DNA of 64,000 nucleotides from Pseudomonas putida (GCF_025905425.1 NZ_CP109603.1:5410501-5474500), one strand, 5' to 3'. Numbered from the stretch's first letter, positions 40,596 to 49,692 are shown. Program-made: numbers and translations. The notes: generated from the sequence alone by a model not told the origin.

Positions 40596-42086
40596 ATGGT
40601 TGCTGGATTGCTCGAGCGCCTTGGCGTTGCCGCCGAGGCTTACACCCAGGGCGACTACCCTGTTCACACGCCGATCGACGGCAGCCAGATCGCCTCGGTG
40701 AAATTGCTCGGCAAGGCCGAGACCATCGCCCGCATCGATCAGGCCCAGAGCGCTTTCGAAGCCTGGCGCAGCGTGCCGGCTCCGCGCCGTGGCGAGCTGG
40801 TCCGTCTGTTCGGCGAAGTGCTGCGTGAGCACAAGGCCGACCTCGGCGAGCTGGTTTCGATCGAAGCCGGCAAGATTACCCAGGAAGGCCTGGGCGAAGT
40901 GCAGGAAATGATCGACATCTGCGACTTCGCCGTCGGCCTGTCGCGTCAGCTGTACGGCCTGACCATCGCCTCCGAGCGCCCTGGCCACCACATGCGTGAA
41001 TCCTGGCACCCGCTGGGCGTGGTTGGCGTGATCAGCGCCTTCAACTTCCCGGTTGCCGTCTGGGCCTGGAACACCGCCCTGGCCCTGGTGGCCGGTAACT
41101 CGGTGGTGTGGAAGCCGTCGGAAAAAACCCCACTGACCGCCCTGGCTTGCCAGGCGCTGTTCGAAAAAGCCCTGAAAGCCTTTGGCGATGCGCCGGCTGG
41201 CCTGGCGCAGCTGGTCATCGGTGGCCGTGAAGCGGGCGAAGCGATGGTCGATGACCCGCGTGTGCCGCTGGTCAGCGCCACGGGCAGCACCCGCATGGGC
41301 CGTGAAGTCGGCCCACGTGTCGCTGCCCGCTTTGGCCGCAGCATCCTGGAACTGGGCGGCAACAACGCCATGATCCTGGCCCCGAGCGCGGACCTGGACC
41401 TGGCTGTGCGTGGCATCCTGTTCTCGGCCGTCGGCACTGCTGGCCAGCGCTGCACCACCCTACGTCGCCTGATCGTGCACCGCTCGATCAAGGACGAAGT
41501 GGTTGCCCGCGTGAAAGCTGCCTACGCCAAGGTGCGTATCGGTGACCCACGCAAAGACAACCTGGTTGGCCCGCTGATCGACAAGCTGTCCTTCGACGCC
41601 ATGCAGGGCTCGCTGGCCAAGGCCCGCGACGAAGGTGGCCAGGTGTTTGGCGGTGAGCGTCAGCTGGCTGACCAGTACCCGAATGCCTACTACGTATCCC
41701 CAGCCATTGCCGAGATGCCGGCCCAAAGCGACGTGGTTCGCCACGAAACCTTCGCGCCGATCCTCTACGTGCTGGCCTACGACGACTTCGAAGAGGCCCT
41801 GCGCCTGAACAACGAAGTGCCACAAGGCCTGTCCTCGTGCATCTTCACCACCGACATCCGTGAAGCCGAGCGCTTCCAGAGCGCCTCGGGCAGCGACTGC
41901 GGCATCGCCAACGTCAACATCGGCACCAGCGGCGCCGAGATCGGCGGGGCGTTTGGCGGCGAGAAGGAAACCGGCGGTGGCCGTGAGTCCGGTTCGGATG
42001 CCTGGAAAGGCTACATGCGTCGCCAGACCAACACCGTCAACTACTCGCGCGAGCTGCCGCTGGCGCAGGGTATCGTGTTCGACTGA
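40596..42086 (+). CDS. amaB: L-aminoadipate-semialdehyde (piperideine-6-carboxylate) dehydrogenase
   Basis: A 496-residue aldehyde dehydrogenase of the ALDH7 type that oxidises the semialdehyde of L-2-aminoadipate, the open form of piperideine-6-carboxylate, to L-2-aminoadipate. The cofactor loop is SAFNFPVAVWAWNTALALV (about 148-166), the general base lies in LELGGNNAM (Glu about 252), and the nucleophile in AGQRCTTLRR (Cys about 287). The NGG-rich IGGAFGGEKETGGGRESGSD near residue 450 is an ALDH7 mark. amaA, which supplies its substrate, follows 178 bp downstream past a REP pair. Confidence 0.95.
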   Translation: MVAGLLERLGVAAEAYTQGDYPVHTPIDGSQIASVKLLGKAETIARIDQAQSAFEAWRSVPAPRRGELVRLFGEVLREHKADLGELVSIEAGKITQEGLGEVQEMIDICDFAVGLSRQLYGLTIASERPGHHMRESWHPLGVVGVISAFNFPVAVWAWNTALALVAGNSVVWKPSEKTPLTALACQALFEKALKAFGDAPAGLAQLVIGGREAGEAMVDDPRVPLVSATGSTRMGREVGPRVAARFGRSILELGGNNAMILAPSADLDLAVRGILFSAVGTAGQRCTTLRRLIVHRSIKDEVVARVKAAYAKVRIGDPRKDNLVGPLIDKLSFDAMQGSLAKARDEGGQVFGGERQLADQYPNAYYVSPAIAEMPAQSDVVRHETFAPILYVLAYDDFEEALRLNNEVPQGLSSCIFTTDIREAERFQSASGSDCGIANVNIGTSGAEIGGAFGGEKETGGGRESGSDAWKGYMRRQTNTVNYSRELPLAQGIVFD

Positions 42087-42094
42087 TGCTGCAT

Positions 42095-42216
42095 GGCCGG
42101 GGGCTTCGCCCCCGGTTCGCGGGGCAAGCCCGCTCCCACAGGTTCCCCGCAATCGGCAGTTTAGCGAGGTACTTGTGGGAGCGGGCTTGCCCTGCGAATG
42201 GGCCGAAAGCGGCCCC
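42095..42216. repeat. REP inverted pair with extra hairpin, between amaB and amaA
   Basis: A hairpin CCGGGGG / CCCCCGG with loop CTTCG (about 42097-42115) runs directly into a REP pair (TTCGCGGGGCAAGCCCGCTC and GAGCGGGCTTGCCCTGCGAA). It separates two genes of one pathway. Confidence 0.88.
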
Positions 42217-42236
42217 AACACACCAGATGCACCCGC

Positions 42237-42249
42237 AATAAGAACAACA
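42237..42249 (+). promoter_or_regulatory. Candidate Hfq/Crc motif upstream of amaA
   Basis: AATAAGAACAACA is four consecutive A-A-N triplets, ending 16 bases before the amaA ATG and just upstream of its GGAG. It matches the A-rich sites through which Hfq-Crc represses catabolic mRNAs. Confidence 0.6.
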
Positions 42250-42264
42250 CTGCTGGAGCCGGCC

Positions 42265-43551
42265 ATGTCCGAACTGCGTCAACAATGCTTGTGGGAATTC
42301 GTCAGCAAACCGACCGTCGCCTCCCAGGCCCTGGCCGGTGAGCACAAGGCCGATGTCTGTGTGATCGGCGGCGGCATCACCGGCCTGTCCGCAGCGATCC
42401 ACCTGCTCGAACAGGGCAAGTCGGTGATCTTGCTGGAAGCCTGGAAGATCGGCCACGGTGGCTCCGGACGTAACGTCGGCCTGGTCAATGCCGGCACCTG
42501 GATCCGCCCCGACGACGTCGAGGCGACCCTCGGCCAGAAGCAGGGCAGCCGCCTGAACAAGGTGCTTGGCGAGGCGCCGGGCGAGGTCTTCGCCATGATC
42601 GAGCGCCTGGGCATCGACTGCCAGGCCCAGCACAAAGGCACGCTGCACATGGCGCACAACGCCACTGGCATCGCCGACCTTGAAGCACGCCATGAACAGT
42701 GGAGCCGCCGTGGCGCTGACGTAGAGCTGCTGACCGGCGCCCAGTGCCAGGAATACTGTGGTACCGACAAGATTTCCGCTGCGCTGCTCGACCGCCGCGC
42801 CGGCACCATCAACCCCATGGGATACACCCAAGGCCTGGCCGCTGCGGTCTCGCGCCTGGGTGGCAAAGTGTTCCAGCAGTCCTCGGTCGAGGGCCTGGAG
42901 CGCGAGGGCGATGGCTGGCGCGTGAAGACAGCACGCGGCTCGGTGCGCGCCGACAAGGTGGTGATCTCCACCGGCGCCTACACCGAAGGCGACTGGAGCA
43001 ACCTGCAGAAGCAGTTCTTCCGCGGTTACTACTACCAGGTCGCCTCCAAACCGCTACACGGCGCCGCCGCCGATAAGGTGCTGCCGCATGGCCAGGGCTC
43101 CTGGGACACCCGCACGGTGCTCAGCAGCATTCGCCGCGACGACCAGGGCCGCCTGCTGCTGGGCAGCCTGGGCCGGGTCGACAACAAGCCGGCCTGGTTC
43201 GTGCGCAGCTGGGCTGACCGTATCCAGAGCCATTACTACCCCGAGCTGGGCAAGGTCGAGTGGGAGATGCACTGGACGGGCTGCATCGACTTCACCCCCG
43301 ATCACCTGATGCGCCTGTTCGAGCCGGCGCCGGGGCTGGTGGCGGTGACCGGTTACAACGGCCGCGGCAATACCACCGGAACCGTGATCGGGCGAGCCTT
43401 TGCCGAGTTCTTGCTCAAGGGTGAAGCGGACAGCCTGCCGATTCCGTTCTCGCCGATGACCGGGGTGAGCGCGCCGTCGCTGCGTACGGCGTTCTACGAG
43501 TCCGGGTTCTCGCTGTACCACGCTGGGCAGTGCTTGAGGGTGGTGTTGTAA
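42265..43551 (+). CDS. amaA: L-pipecolate oxidase
   Basis: A 428-residue DAO-fold FAD oxidoreductase that oxidises L-pipecolate to piperideine-6-carboxylate in the pipecolate branch of lysine breakdown. DVCVIGGGITGLSAAIHLLE (about 30-49) is the dinucleotide motif, GHGGSGRNVGLVNAG (about 64-78) the flavin region, and VTGYNGRGNTTGTVIGRAFA (about 363) the C-terminal contact. The start at 42265 (MSELRQQCLWEFVSKP) follows GGAG; the frame is open upstream across amaB but not coding. Context with amaB and hglS settles the assignment. Confidence 0.94.
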   Translation: MSELRQQCLWEFVSKPTVASQALAGEHKADVCVIGGGITGLSAAIHLLEQGKSVILLEAWKIGHGGSGRNVGLVNAGTWIRPDDVEATLGQKQGSRLNKVLGEAPGEVFAMIERLGIDCQAQHKGTLHMAHNATGIADLEARHEQWSRRGADVELLTGAQCQEYCGTDKISAALLDRRAGTINPMGYTQGLAAAVSRLGGKVFQQSSVEGLEREGDGWRVKTARGSVRADKVVISTGAYTEGDWSNLQKQFFRGYYYQVASKPLHGAAADKVLPHGQGSWDTRTVLSSIRRDDQGRLLLGSLGRVDNKPAWFVRSWADRIQSHYYPELGKVEWEMHWTGCIDFTPDHLMRLFEPAPGLVAVTGYNGRGNTTGTVIGRAFAEFLLKGEADSLPIPFSPMTGVSAPSLRTAFYESGFSLYHAGQCLRVVL

Positions 43552-43552
43552 T

Positions 43553-43657
43553 GACTGGCCCCTTCGCGGGCAAGCCCGCGCCCACAGGGTTTTCACAGCC
43601 TTCAGCAACTGTGGATTACCTGTGGGAGCGGGCTTGCCCGCGAAGAGGCCGGTGCAT
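43553..43657. repeat. REP inverted pair
   Basis: Facing units (CTTCGCGGGCAAGCCCGCG, slightly altered, and GCGGGCTTGCCCGCGAAGAG) between convergent amaA and the mechanosensitive channel gene. Confidence 0.9.
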
Positions 43658-43659
43658 GT

Positions 43660-45087
43660 TTACTTGTGCAACCAACTGAGGAAGCCGCCTTTCTTGATCA
43701 GGGTCGGCTTCTGCAGCAACAACGATTCCCGGCTCTGCCGCCGGAACCGCTGCAACTTGCTCAACGCCGTCTGCACCTCGCCGCGCTGCACCAGGCAGCT
43801 TTTCACCTGTTCCTTGTCGATGCGGTATAGCACGCAACTGGTCAGCGTGCGGAACTCGGCAAAAGCATCGTCCTCGTCAATGATGCCCTCGATCCCCAGC
43901 ACCTCCCCTGGCCCCATGCGCCCGGCCTCCAGCAGCTTGTCGCCATCGCGAACTGACGCCGAAACCACCCCGCTGCCAATCACCAGCAAGTGATCCGAAC
44001 GCTCGCCCACCCCCAGGATCACCTGGTCGGCCAGGTATTCCACGGCCGTCATGCGCTGGCTTAGCGCATCGCGCTCTTCATCGCTCAGCGAGCGGAACAC
44101 CCGCACTTCGTCCAACACTTCGCGCTGGCGGCTGCGCGGTGGCATGGCCAGGTCGACGTTCCACATCACGCCACTGGCCTCAAGGTGCCGATGGGCCAGG
44201 TCGAACAGCTGATTGCGTGCGTCGCCCTTGCCGCCCATGTCGGCAACGAAGCCGCTGGCCTCGTATTCCACCGACTCCAGGGTCGAGGCCTTCACTGTGA
44301 CTTTCGGTTTGGGCGAGGCGAGTATCGCGCGCGTGCCCTGCAGGGCCTTTTCCAGTGCATCGAACACCCGCTTGGGGCGCACTTTGGCCGGCACCACCAC
44401 GCTGATCGACACCCCATGCACGTCAGGCGGGCGGCTGTGGTTAAGCAGCTTGGCCTTGGCCGCCACCGAGTTGGGGATTACCGCCAGGCTGCCTGCGCTG
44501 GTCAGCAGGCGGGTGGCGCGCCAGTCGATGTCCAGCACCTTGCCTTCCGTGCCATCGATGGAGATCGCATCACCGATCTGATAAGGCCGCGTCGTGTTCA
44601 GCACGATGCCGCTGAACACGTCGGCCAAGGTGCTTTGCAATGCCAGGCCGATGACGATAGCCATGACCCCGGAGGTGGCCAGCAGCCCCTTCACCGGCAG
44701 TTGCATTACGTAGCCCGCAGCGGCCACCACAGCCGCCAGGAAAATCAGCGCCCCCAGCACATCCTGCAGTAACCGGCCGCCGTGGCTGCCGCGGGCCACC
44801 AGCAGTTGCCCGAACACCACGGTCACCGTGCGCGCACCGAACAGCCACCAGCCAATCGTCAGCACTGTTGCCATCAGGTTGCGCGACACGTCGTCGGGCC
44901 ACGGCGGCGGTTGCAGCGGGCTCATGCCGGCGGCCAGCAGCACCCAGCTGAACAGCAGGAAGATCGTCAGCCGCGCGCCGATACGCCAGGCCCGGCGCTG
45001 AATGGGGATAAGTTGCCAGAGAACCAGGTCGAGCAGGATCAGTGAAGTGCCGAGCAACAACGGGGACGACTGGATGAAGGCCAGCAT
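43660..45087 (-). CDS. MscS-type mechanosensitive channel with C-terminal cyclic-nucleotide-binding domain
   Basis: A 475-residue membrane protein. Four hydrophobic segments (about 5-25, 38-55, 70-95, 105-130) precede the MscS pore helix (GVMAIVIGLALQSTLADVFS, about 140-159) and the beta domain (YQIGDAISIDGTEGKVLDI). The C-terminal 130 residues form a cyclic-nucleotide-binding/CAP effector fold (FRSLSDEERDAL, LLEAGRMGPGEVLGIEG-like, FRTLTSCVLYRIDKEQV). This layout suggests a channel gated or tuned by cNMP as well as membrane tension. It is divergent from the first ycaC gene. Confidence 0.88.
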   Translation of the reverse strand: MLAFIQSSPLLLGTSLILLDLVLWQLIPIQRRAWRIGARLTIFLLFSWVLLAAGMSPLQPPPWPDDVSRNLMATVLTIGWWLFGARTVTVVFGQLLVARGSHGGRLLQDVLGALIFLAAVVAAAGYVMQLPVKGLLATSGVMAIVIGLALQSTLADVFSGIVLNTTRPYQIGDAISIDGTEGKVLDIDWRATRLLTSAGSLAVIPNSVAAKAKLLNHSRPPDVHGVSISVVVPAKVRPKRVFDALEKALQGTRAILASPKPKVTVKASTLESVEYEASGFVADMGGKGDARNQLFDLAHRHLEASGVMWNVDLAMPPRSRQREVLDEVRVFRSLSDEERDALSQRMTAVEYLADQVILGVGERSDHLLVIGSGVVSASVRDGDKLLEAGRMGPGEVLGIEGIIDEDDAFAEFRTLTSCVLYRIDKEQVKSCLVQRGEVQTALSKLQRFRRQSRESLLLQKPTLIKKGGFLSWLHK

Positions 45088-45230
45088 GGTGGTCTCGGGG
45101 TGGGGGAGGGCTTCGGGTAGTAATAGAGCAGGTTGCTCAGGCAGGCAATGGGGCTAGCAAATCGTTTGCCACTCCATCGTTCACAAAACAGAACGGTAAA
45201 GCCAAAAACCGCTATCTACCGCTCCAAAGG

Positions 45231-45255
45231 TGATGGTTTTAATCTTCTCCCATCA
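45231..45255. promoter_or_regulatory. 25-bp inverted repeat upstream of the first ycaC gene
   Basis: TGATGG-N13-CCATCA, perfect 6-bp arms, 51 bp upstream of the gene. The neighbourhood (AAAGGTGATG, TTTTAATCT, CATCAACGCGAAACACCCCA) is shared with the second ycaC gene, where the arms read TGATGA / TCATCA. Confidence 0.6.
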
Positions 45256-45306
45256 ACGCGAAACACCCCACTGACTGAACATCAAAACCCTTTAGGAGCA
45301 ACGACC

Positions 45307-45936
45307 ATGGCCCCATTCAAATACAACCGCCTGAACAAAGACGACGCTGCCGTGCTGCTGGTCGACCACCAGGCTGGCCTGCTGTCGCTGGTACGCGATA
45401 TCGAGCCGGACGCCTTCAAGAACAACGTGCTGGCCCTGGCCGACCTGGCCAAGTTCTTCAACCTGCCGACCATCCTCACCACCAGCTTCGAGCAAGGCCC
45501 CAACGGCCCGCTGGTGCCGGAATTGAAAGCCCTGTTCCCAGATGCCCCGTACATCGCCCGCCCAGGCCAGATCAACGCCTGGGACAACGAAGATTTCGTG
45601 AAGGCCGTGAAGGCCACTGGCAAGAAACAGCTGATCATCGCTGGTGTGGTCACCGAGGTCTGCGTTGCCTTCCCGGCGCTGGCGGCCCTGGAAGAAGAAT
45701 TCGAGGTGTTCGTGGTGACCGACGCTTCTGGCACCTTCAACGCGATGACCCGCGACGCTGCCCATGACCGCATGAGCCGTGCCGGTGCGCAGCTGATGAC
45801 CTGGTTCGGCGTGGCCTGTGAGCTGCACCGCGACTGGCGCAACGACATCGAAGGCCTGGCGGCGCTGTGCTCCAACCACATCCCGGACTACCGCAACCTG
45901 ATGACCAGCTACAACGCGTTCAACGCCGGCAAGTAA
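45307..45936 (+). CDS. ycaC: YcaC-type isochorismatase-family hydrolase, copy 1
   Basis: A 209-residue cysteine-hydrolase-fold protein of the YcaC group. DAAVLLVDHQAGLLSLVRDI (about 12-31) holds the catalytic Asp, Lys lies in the NAWDNEDFVKAVKATGKKQL region (about 94-115), and the nucleophile in IAGVVTEVCVAFPALAALEE is Cys about 118. YcaC proteins form octamers and their substrate is not established. The start at 45307 lies seven bases after AGGAGC. A second gene at 51117 encodes an almost identical protein, and even the upstream region is shared, so the two arose by duplication. Confidence 0.9.
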   Translation: MAPFKYNRLNKDDAAVLLVDHQAGLLSLVRDIEPDAFKNNVLALADLAKFFNLPTILTTSFEQGPNGPLVPELKALFPDAPYIARPGQINAWDNEDFVKAVKATGKKQLIIAGVVTEVCVAFPALAALEEEFEVFVVTDASGTFNAMTRDAAHDRMSRAGAQLMTWFGVACELHRDWRNDIEGLAALCSNHIPDYRNLMTSYNAFNAGK

Positions 45937-46053
45937 CCCGCCGCGCACCGGGCACCGGCAGTCGGTGCCCGGTTAGGGCAGCACACTCATTCAATCTTCC
46001 GCCCGTTCGCCGTTGCACAGTGGATGCGGGCCAGCTCATCCCAAGGAACGCCG

Positions 46054-46620
46054 ATGAACACCGCATCCCAAGACAACCGCAACGTGGTCACCCTGGTCAT
46101 CCAGCACAAGGTTCGCGCCGAGTCGCTGGCAGGCTACGAAGCGTGGCTCAAGCACACAGTCAGCGCCGCGCGCCGTCAACCCGGCCACCTCGACGTCAAC
46201 GTGATCCGCCCGGAAGACGGCGGCCGCCACTTCACCACCGTGGTGCGTTTCAGCGACGCCGGCCTGCTGCAGGCCTGGGTCAACTCCACCGAGCGCCAGA
46301 CGCTGGTCAGCCAGGTGCTGCCACTGCTGGAGGAGGGTGACAACACCCAGGTGCACGACGACCCGGAATTCTGGTTCACCCCGCCGAGCACCACCGCGGC
46401 ACCACCGCCGCGCTGGAAGCAGGCATTGCTGACTTACCTGGTGATCTGCCCGATGACTCTGGTCATCCCGCAATTGCTGGCACCGTTGTTCGCGCGTTTC
46501 CCGCAGTTGGGCGGGGCGATCACCGGCAACCTGATCGGCAACCTGTTTGTCATCCTGCCCGTGGTGTTCTACATCATGCCGTGGGTAACCCGCCGCTGTG
46601 CCAACTGGCTGCGTGGCTGA
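46054..46620 (+). CDS. Antibiotic-biosynthesis-monooxygenase-domain protein with C-terminal membrane anchor
   Basis: A 188-residue protein of two parts. Residues about 10-105 form an ABM ferredoxin-like domain (VTLVIQHKVRAESLAGYEAW, then HLDVNVIRPEDGGRHFTTVV). Residues about 118-180 contain two hydrophobic helices (ALLTYLVICPMTLVIPQLLA, then LFVILPVVFYIMPWV). A cytoplasmic ABM domain attached to the membrane is the likely arrangement. Small ABM proteins act on quinones, haem or polyketides, but no substrate can be named. It follows the first ycaC gene and precedes an alpha/beta hydrolase in a co-directional cluster. The start at 46054 follows AAGGAA. Confidence 0.82.
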   Translation: MNTASQDNRNVVTLVIQHKVRAESLAGYEAWLKHTVSAARRQPGHLDVNVIRPEDGGRHFTTVVRFSDAGLLQAWVNSTERQTLVSQVLPLLEEGDNTQVHDDPEFWFTPPSTTAAPPPRWKQALLTYLVICPMTLVIPQLLAPLFARFPQLGGAITGNLIGNLFVILPVVFYIMPWVTRRCANWLRG

Positions 46621-46659
46621 TCCAGCCTCTTCCCCATAGACTTTCAAGGAGATACCGAC

Positions 46660-47478
46660 ATGAGCACTTTCGTAACCCGCGACGGCACTTCGATCTATTT
46701 CAAGGACTGGGGCAGCGGCAAGCCCGTGCTGTTCAGCCACGGTTGGCCGCTGGATGCCGACATGTGGGATGCGCAGATGGAGTTTCTGGCCAGTCGTGGC
46801 TACCGCGCCATCGCCTTCGACCGCCGTGGCTTCGGCCGGTCGAGCCAGCCGTGGAGCGGTTATGACTACGACACCTTTGCCGATGATATCGCCCAGTTGA
46901 TCGAGCATCTCGATCTGCGTGAGGTGACCTTGGTGGGCTTCTCCATGGGCGGCGGCGATGTCAGCCGTTATATCGCGCGCCATGGTAACGAGCGGGTCGC
47001 CGGGCTTGTGTTGTTGGGTGCGGTGACGCCGGTGTTCGGCAAGCGGGATGACAACCCCGAGGGGGTCGATGCAGCTGTGTTCGAGGGTATTCAGGCGGGC
47101 CTGCGTGCCGACCGGGCGCAGTTCATCGCCGATTTCGCCACGCCGTTCTATGGGTTGAACCAAGGGCAGCAGGTGTCCCAGGGGGTGCAGACGCAGACCC
47201 TGAACATCGCGCTGCTGGCCTCGATCAAGGGCACGCTGGATTGCGTCACTGCGTTCTCCCAGACCGACTTCCGCCCGGACATGGCCAAGATCGAGGTGCC
47301 GACCTTGGTGATCCACGGTGACGCGGACCAGATCGTGCCGTTCGAGACCACGGGCAAGAAGGCCGCCGAGTTGATTCGTGGGGCCGAGCTGAAAGTGTAT
47401 GAAGGTGCGCCGCATGGGTTTGCTGTGACGCATGCGCAGCAGCTGAATGAAGACCTGTTGGCGTTCTTGGGCCGATGA
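46660..47478 (+). CDS. Alpha/beta hydrolase (non-haem chloroperoxidase/arylesterase type)
   Basis: A 272-residue alpha/beta hydrolase with all catalytic landmarks: oxyanion loop FSHGWPLDADMW (about 24-35), nucleophile elbow GFSMGGGDV (Ser95), acid in VIHGDADQIVP (Asp221) and base in APHGFAVTH (His252). It begins MSTFVTRDGTSIYFKDWGSG, as in the cofactor-free haloperoxidase/esterase group. It is probably an esterase or lactonase. It lies 39 bp after the ABM gene and 146 bp before the amidohydrolase gene, all on the plus strand. Confidence 0.9.
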   Translation: MSTFVTRDGTSIYFKDWGSGKPVLFSHGWPLDADMWDAQMEFLASRGYRAIAFDRRGFGRSSQPWSGYDYDTFADDIAQLIEHLDLREVTLVGFSMGGGDVSRYIARHGNERVAGLVLLGAVTPVFGKRDDNPEGVDAAVFEGIQAGLRADRAQFIADFATPFYGLNQGQQVSQGVQTQTLNIALLASIKGTLDCVTAFSQTDFRPDMAKIEVPTLVIHGDADQIVPFETTGKKAAELIRGAELKVYEGAPHGFAVTHAQQLNEDLLAFLGR

Positions 47479-47624
47479 AAAGCGGGGGTCGGCCGAGGCT
47501 GCACAAAAGCTGATCAAGGCTAACCTTCACCCACCCACCGCACATCCATCCAATCCTCAGCCCTGCACGAACCGGCATGCTCCGCAGTTGCGCCTGCCGC
47601 TGCCGCACCCAGACGGAGAAGACC

Positions 47625-49607
47625 ATGTCCCAGGACCCCAACGACAAGAGCCGTCGCCAGTTCCTCGCCACCAGCACCGTGCTCGGTGCCGCCGGCGCGC
47701 TCTGGTCCGCATTGCCCTTCGCCGGCACCGCCGGTTCCGCCCATGCATCCACCCAAGGAGGCCCCATGACCGCCGACCTCATTCTGTTCAACGGCAAACT
47801 GCACACCGTCGACCGTGAGAAGCCCACGGCCACCGCCGTCGCCATCAAGGACGGCCGCTTCATAGCCGTTGGCAGCGACGCCGAAGCCATGGCCCACAAA
47901 AGCGCCGCCACGCAGATCATTGACCTCAAGCAGCGCACCGTCATCCCAGGCCTGAACGACTCCCACCTGCATCTGATCCGCGGTGGCCTGAACTACAACC
48001 TGGAGCTGCGCTGGGAAGGCGTGCCGTCGGTGGCCGATGCCCTGCGCATGCTCAAGGACCAGGCCGCCCGTACCCCAACCCCGCAGTGGGTGCGTGTGGT
48101 CGGTGGCTGGAACGAATTCCAGTTCGCTGAAAAGCGCATGCCGACCCTGGAGGAAATCAACCAGGCCGCGCCTGATACCCCGGTGTTCCTGCTGCACCTG
48201 TACGACCGCGCGTTGCTCAACCGCGCCGCGCTCAAAGCTGTCGGTTACACCAAGGACACGCCGAACCCGCCCGGGGGCGAGATCCAGCGCAACAAGTTCG
48301 GCGAGCCGACCGGTATGCTTATCGCCCGCCCTAACGCGATGATCCTTTACGCCACCCTGGCCAAAGGGCCGAAGCTGCCGCTGGAATACCAGGTCAACTC
48401 GACCCGCCAGTTCATGCGCGAGCTCAACCGCCTGGGCCTGACCAGCGCTATCGATGCCGGCGGTGGCTACCAGAACTTCCCCGACGATTACTCGGTGATC
48501 CAGGAGCTGGCAGACAACAACCAGCTGACCGTGCGCATCGCCTACAACCTGTTCACTCAGAAGCCCAAGGAAGAGCTGGACGACTTCAAGAAGTGGACCT
48601 CCAGCGTCAAGCTGCACAGCGGCACCGATTTCCTGCGCCATAACGGCGCTGGCGAGATGCTGGTGTTCTCCGCTGCCGACTTCGAGGACTTCCTGGAGCC
48701 GCGCCCGGACCTGCCGCAAACCATGGAAGAAGAGCTGGAGCCGGTGGTGCGCCACCTCGTCGAGCAGCGCTGGCCGTTCCGCTTGCACGCCACCTATAAC
48801 GAATCCATCACGCGCATGCTCGATGTGTTCGAGAAGGTCAATCGCGACATCCCGTTCAATGGCCTGCCGTGGTTTTTCGACCACGCCGAAACCATCACCC
48901 CGCAAAACATCGAGCGCGTGCGTGCCCTGGGCGGCGGTATCGCGATCCAGGACCGCATGGCCTTCCAGGGTGAATACTTCGTCGATCGCTACGGCGCCAA
49001 GGCGGCCGAACAGACCCCGCCGATCAAGCGCATGCTCGACATGGGTGTGCCTGTCGGGGCCGGTACCGACGCGACCCGCGTCTCTAGCTACAACCCGTGG
49101 ACTTCGCTGTATTGGCTGGTCAGCGGCAAGACCGTCGGGGGGATGGAACTGTACCCCGAGGGCCTGAGCCGCGACACCGCGCTGCAGTTGTTCACCCAAG
49201 GCAGCGCCTGGTTCTCTAGCGAGCAGGGCAAGAAGGGCCAGATCAAGGTTGGCCAGTTGGCGGACCTGGCGGCGTTGTCGCTGGACTTCTTCAGTGTCGA
49301 TGAAGACGCGATCAAGGGCATCGAGTCGGTGCTGACCGTTGTCGACGGCAAGGTCGTGTATGCCGCCGGCGAGTTCGACAAACTCGGCCCGCCTCAGGTG
49401 CCGGTCCTGCCGGAGTGGTCGCCAGTGGCCAAGGTGCCTGGGCACTGGCGTGTGGGTACGCCATCGCTGGCTGCAGCGGTGCACCAGTGCAGCGGGCCGT
49501 GTGGAGTGCATGCGCACAGCCATGAGAAGGCGCGGCATTCCAGCGTGCCCGTGAACGACTTCCAAGGGTTCTGGGGGGCGTTGGGTTGCTCGTGCTTTGC
49601 GTTTTAA
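47625..49607 (+). CDS. Tat-exported amidohydrolase (YtcJ-like, amidohydrolase_3)
   Basis: A 660-residue metal hydrolase with a twin-arginine signal (KSRRQFLATSTVLGAAGALW, residues about 8-27; cleavage about SAHA), so it acts in the periplasm. The catalytic part starts MTADLILFNGKLHTVD (about 48), with the metal-binding NDSHLHLIRGG near residue 112 and later FDHAETITPQNI and GAGTDATRVSSYNPW (about 470). YtcJ-type enzymes hydrolyse amides or esters of unknown physiological substrates. The start at 47625 follows GGAGAA; an internal ATG at 47766 would remove the signal. It ends the co-directional cluster begun by the first ycaC gene; a terminator follows. Confidence 0.87.
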   Translation: MSQDPNDKSRRQFLATSTVLGAAGALWSALPFAGTAGSAHASTQGGPMTADLILFNGKLHTVDREKPTATAVAIKDGRFIAVGSDAEAMAHKSAATQIIDLKQRTVIPGLNDSHLHLIRGGLNYNLELRWEGVPSVADALRMLKDQAARTPTPQWVRVVGGWNEFQFAEKRMPTLEEINQAAPDTPVFLLHLYDRALLNRAALKAVGYTKDTPNPPGGEIQRNKFGEPTGMLIARPNAMILYATLAKGPKLPLEYQVNSTRQFMRELNRLGLTSAIDAGGGYQNFPDDYSVIQELADNNQLTVRIAYNLFTQKPKEELDDFKKWTSSVKLHSGTDFLRHNGAGEMLVFSAADFEDFLEPRPDLPQTMEEELEPVVRHLVEQRWPFRLHATYNESITRMLDVFEKVNRDIPFNGLPWFFDHAETITPQNIERVRALGGGIAIQDRMAFQGEYFVDRYGAKAAEQTPPIKRMLDMGVPVGAGTDATRVSSYNPWTSLYWLVSGKTVGGMELYPEGLSRDTALQLFTQGSAWFSSEQGKKGQIKVGQLADLAALSLDFFSVDEDAIKGIESVLTVVDGKVVYAAGEFDKLGPPQVPVLPEWSPVAKVPGHWRVGTPSLAAAVHQCSGPCGVHAHSHEKARHSSVPVNDFQGFWGALGCSCFAF

Positions 49608-49620
49608 GCTGATGTGAAGA

Positions 49621-49649
49621 AAGGGGCCTGCAGCGGCCCCTTTTTTTGC
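49621..49649 (+). terminator. Intrinsic terminator after the amidohydrolase gene
   Basis: AAGGGGCC / GGCCCCTT stem with loop TGCAGC, then seven T, 13 bp after the stop codon. Confidence 0.9.
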
Positions 49650-49692
49650 GCCGCCAGCACGGTATTTGAGCGCAGCGGGTTATCCGCCTATT

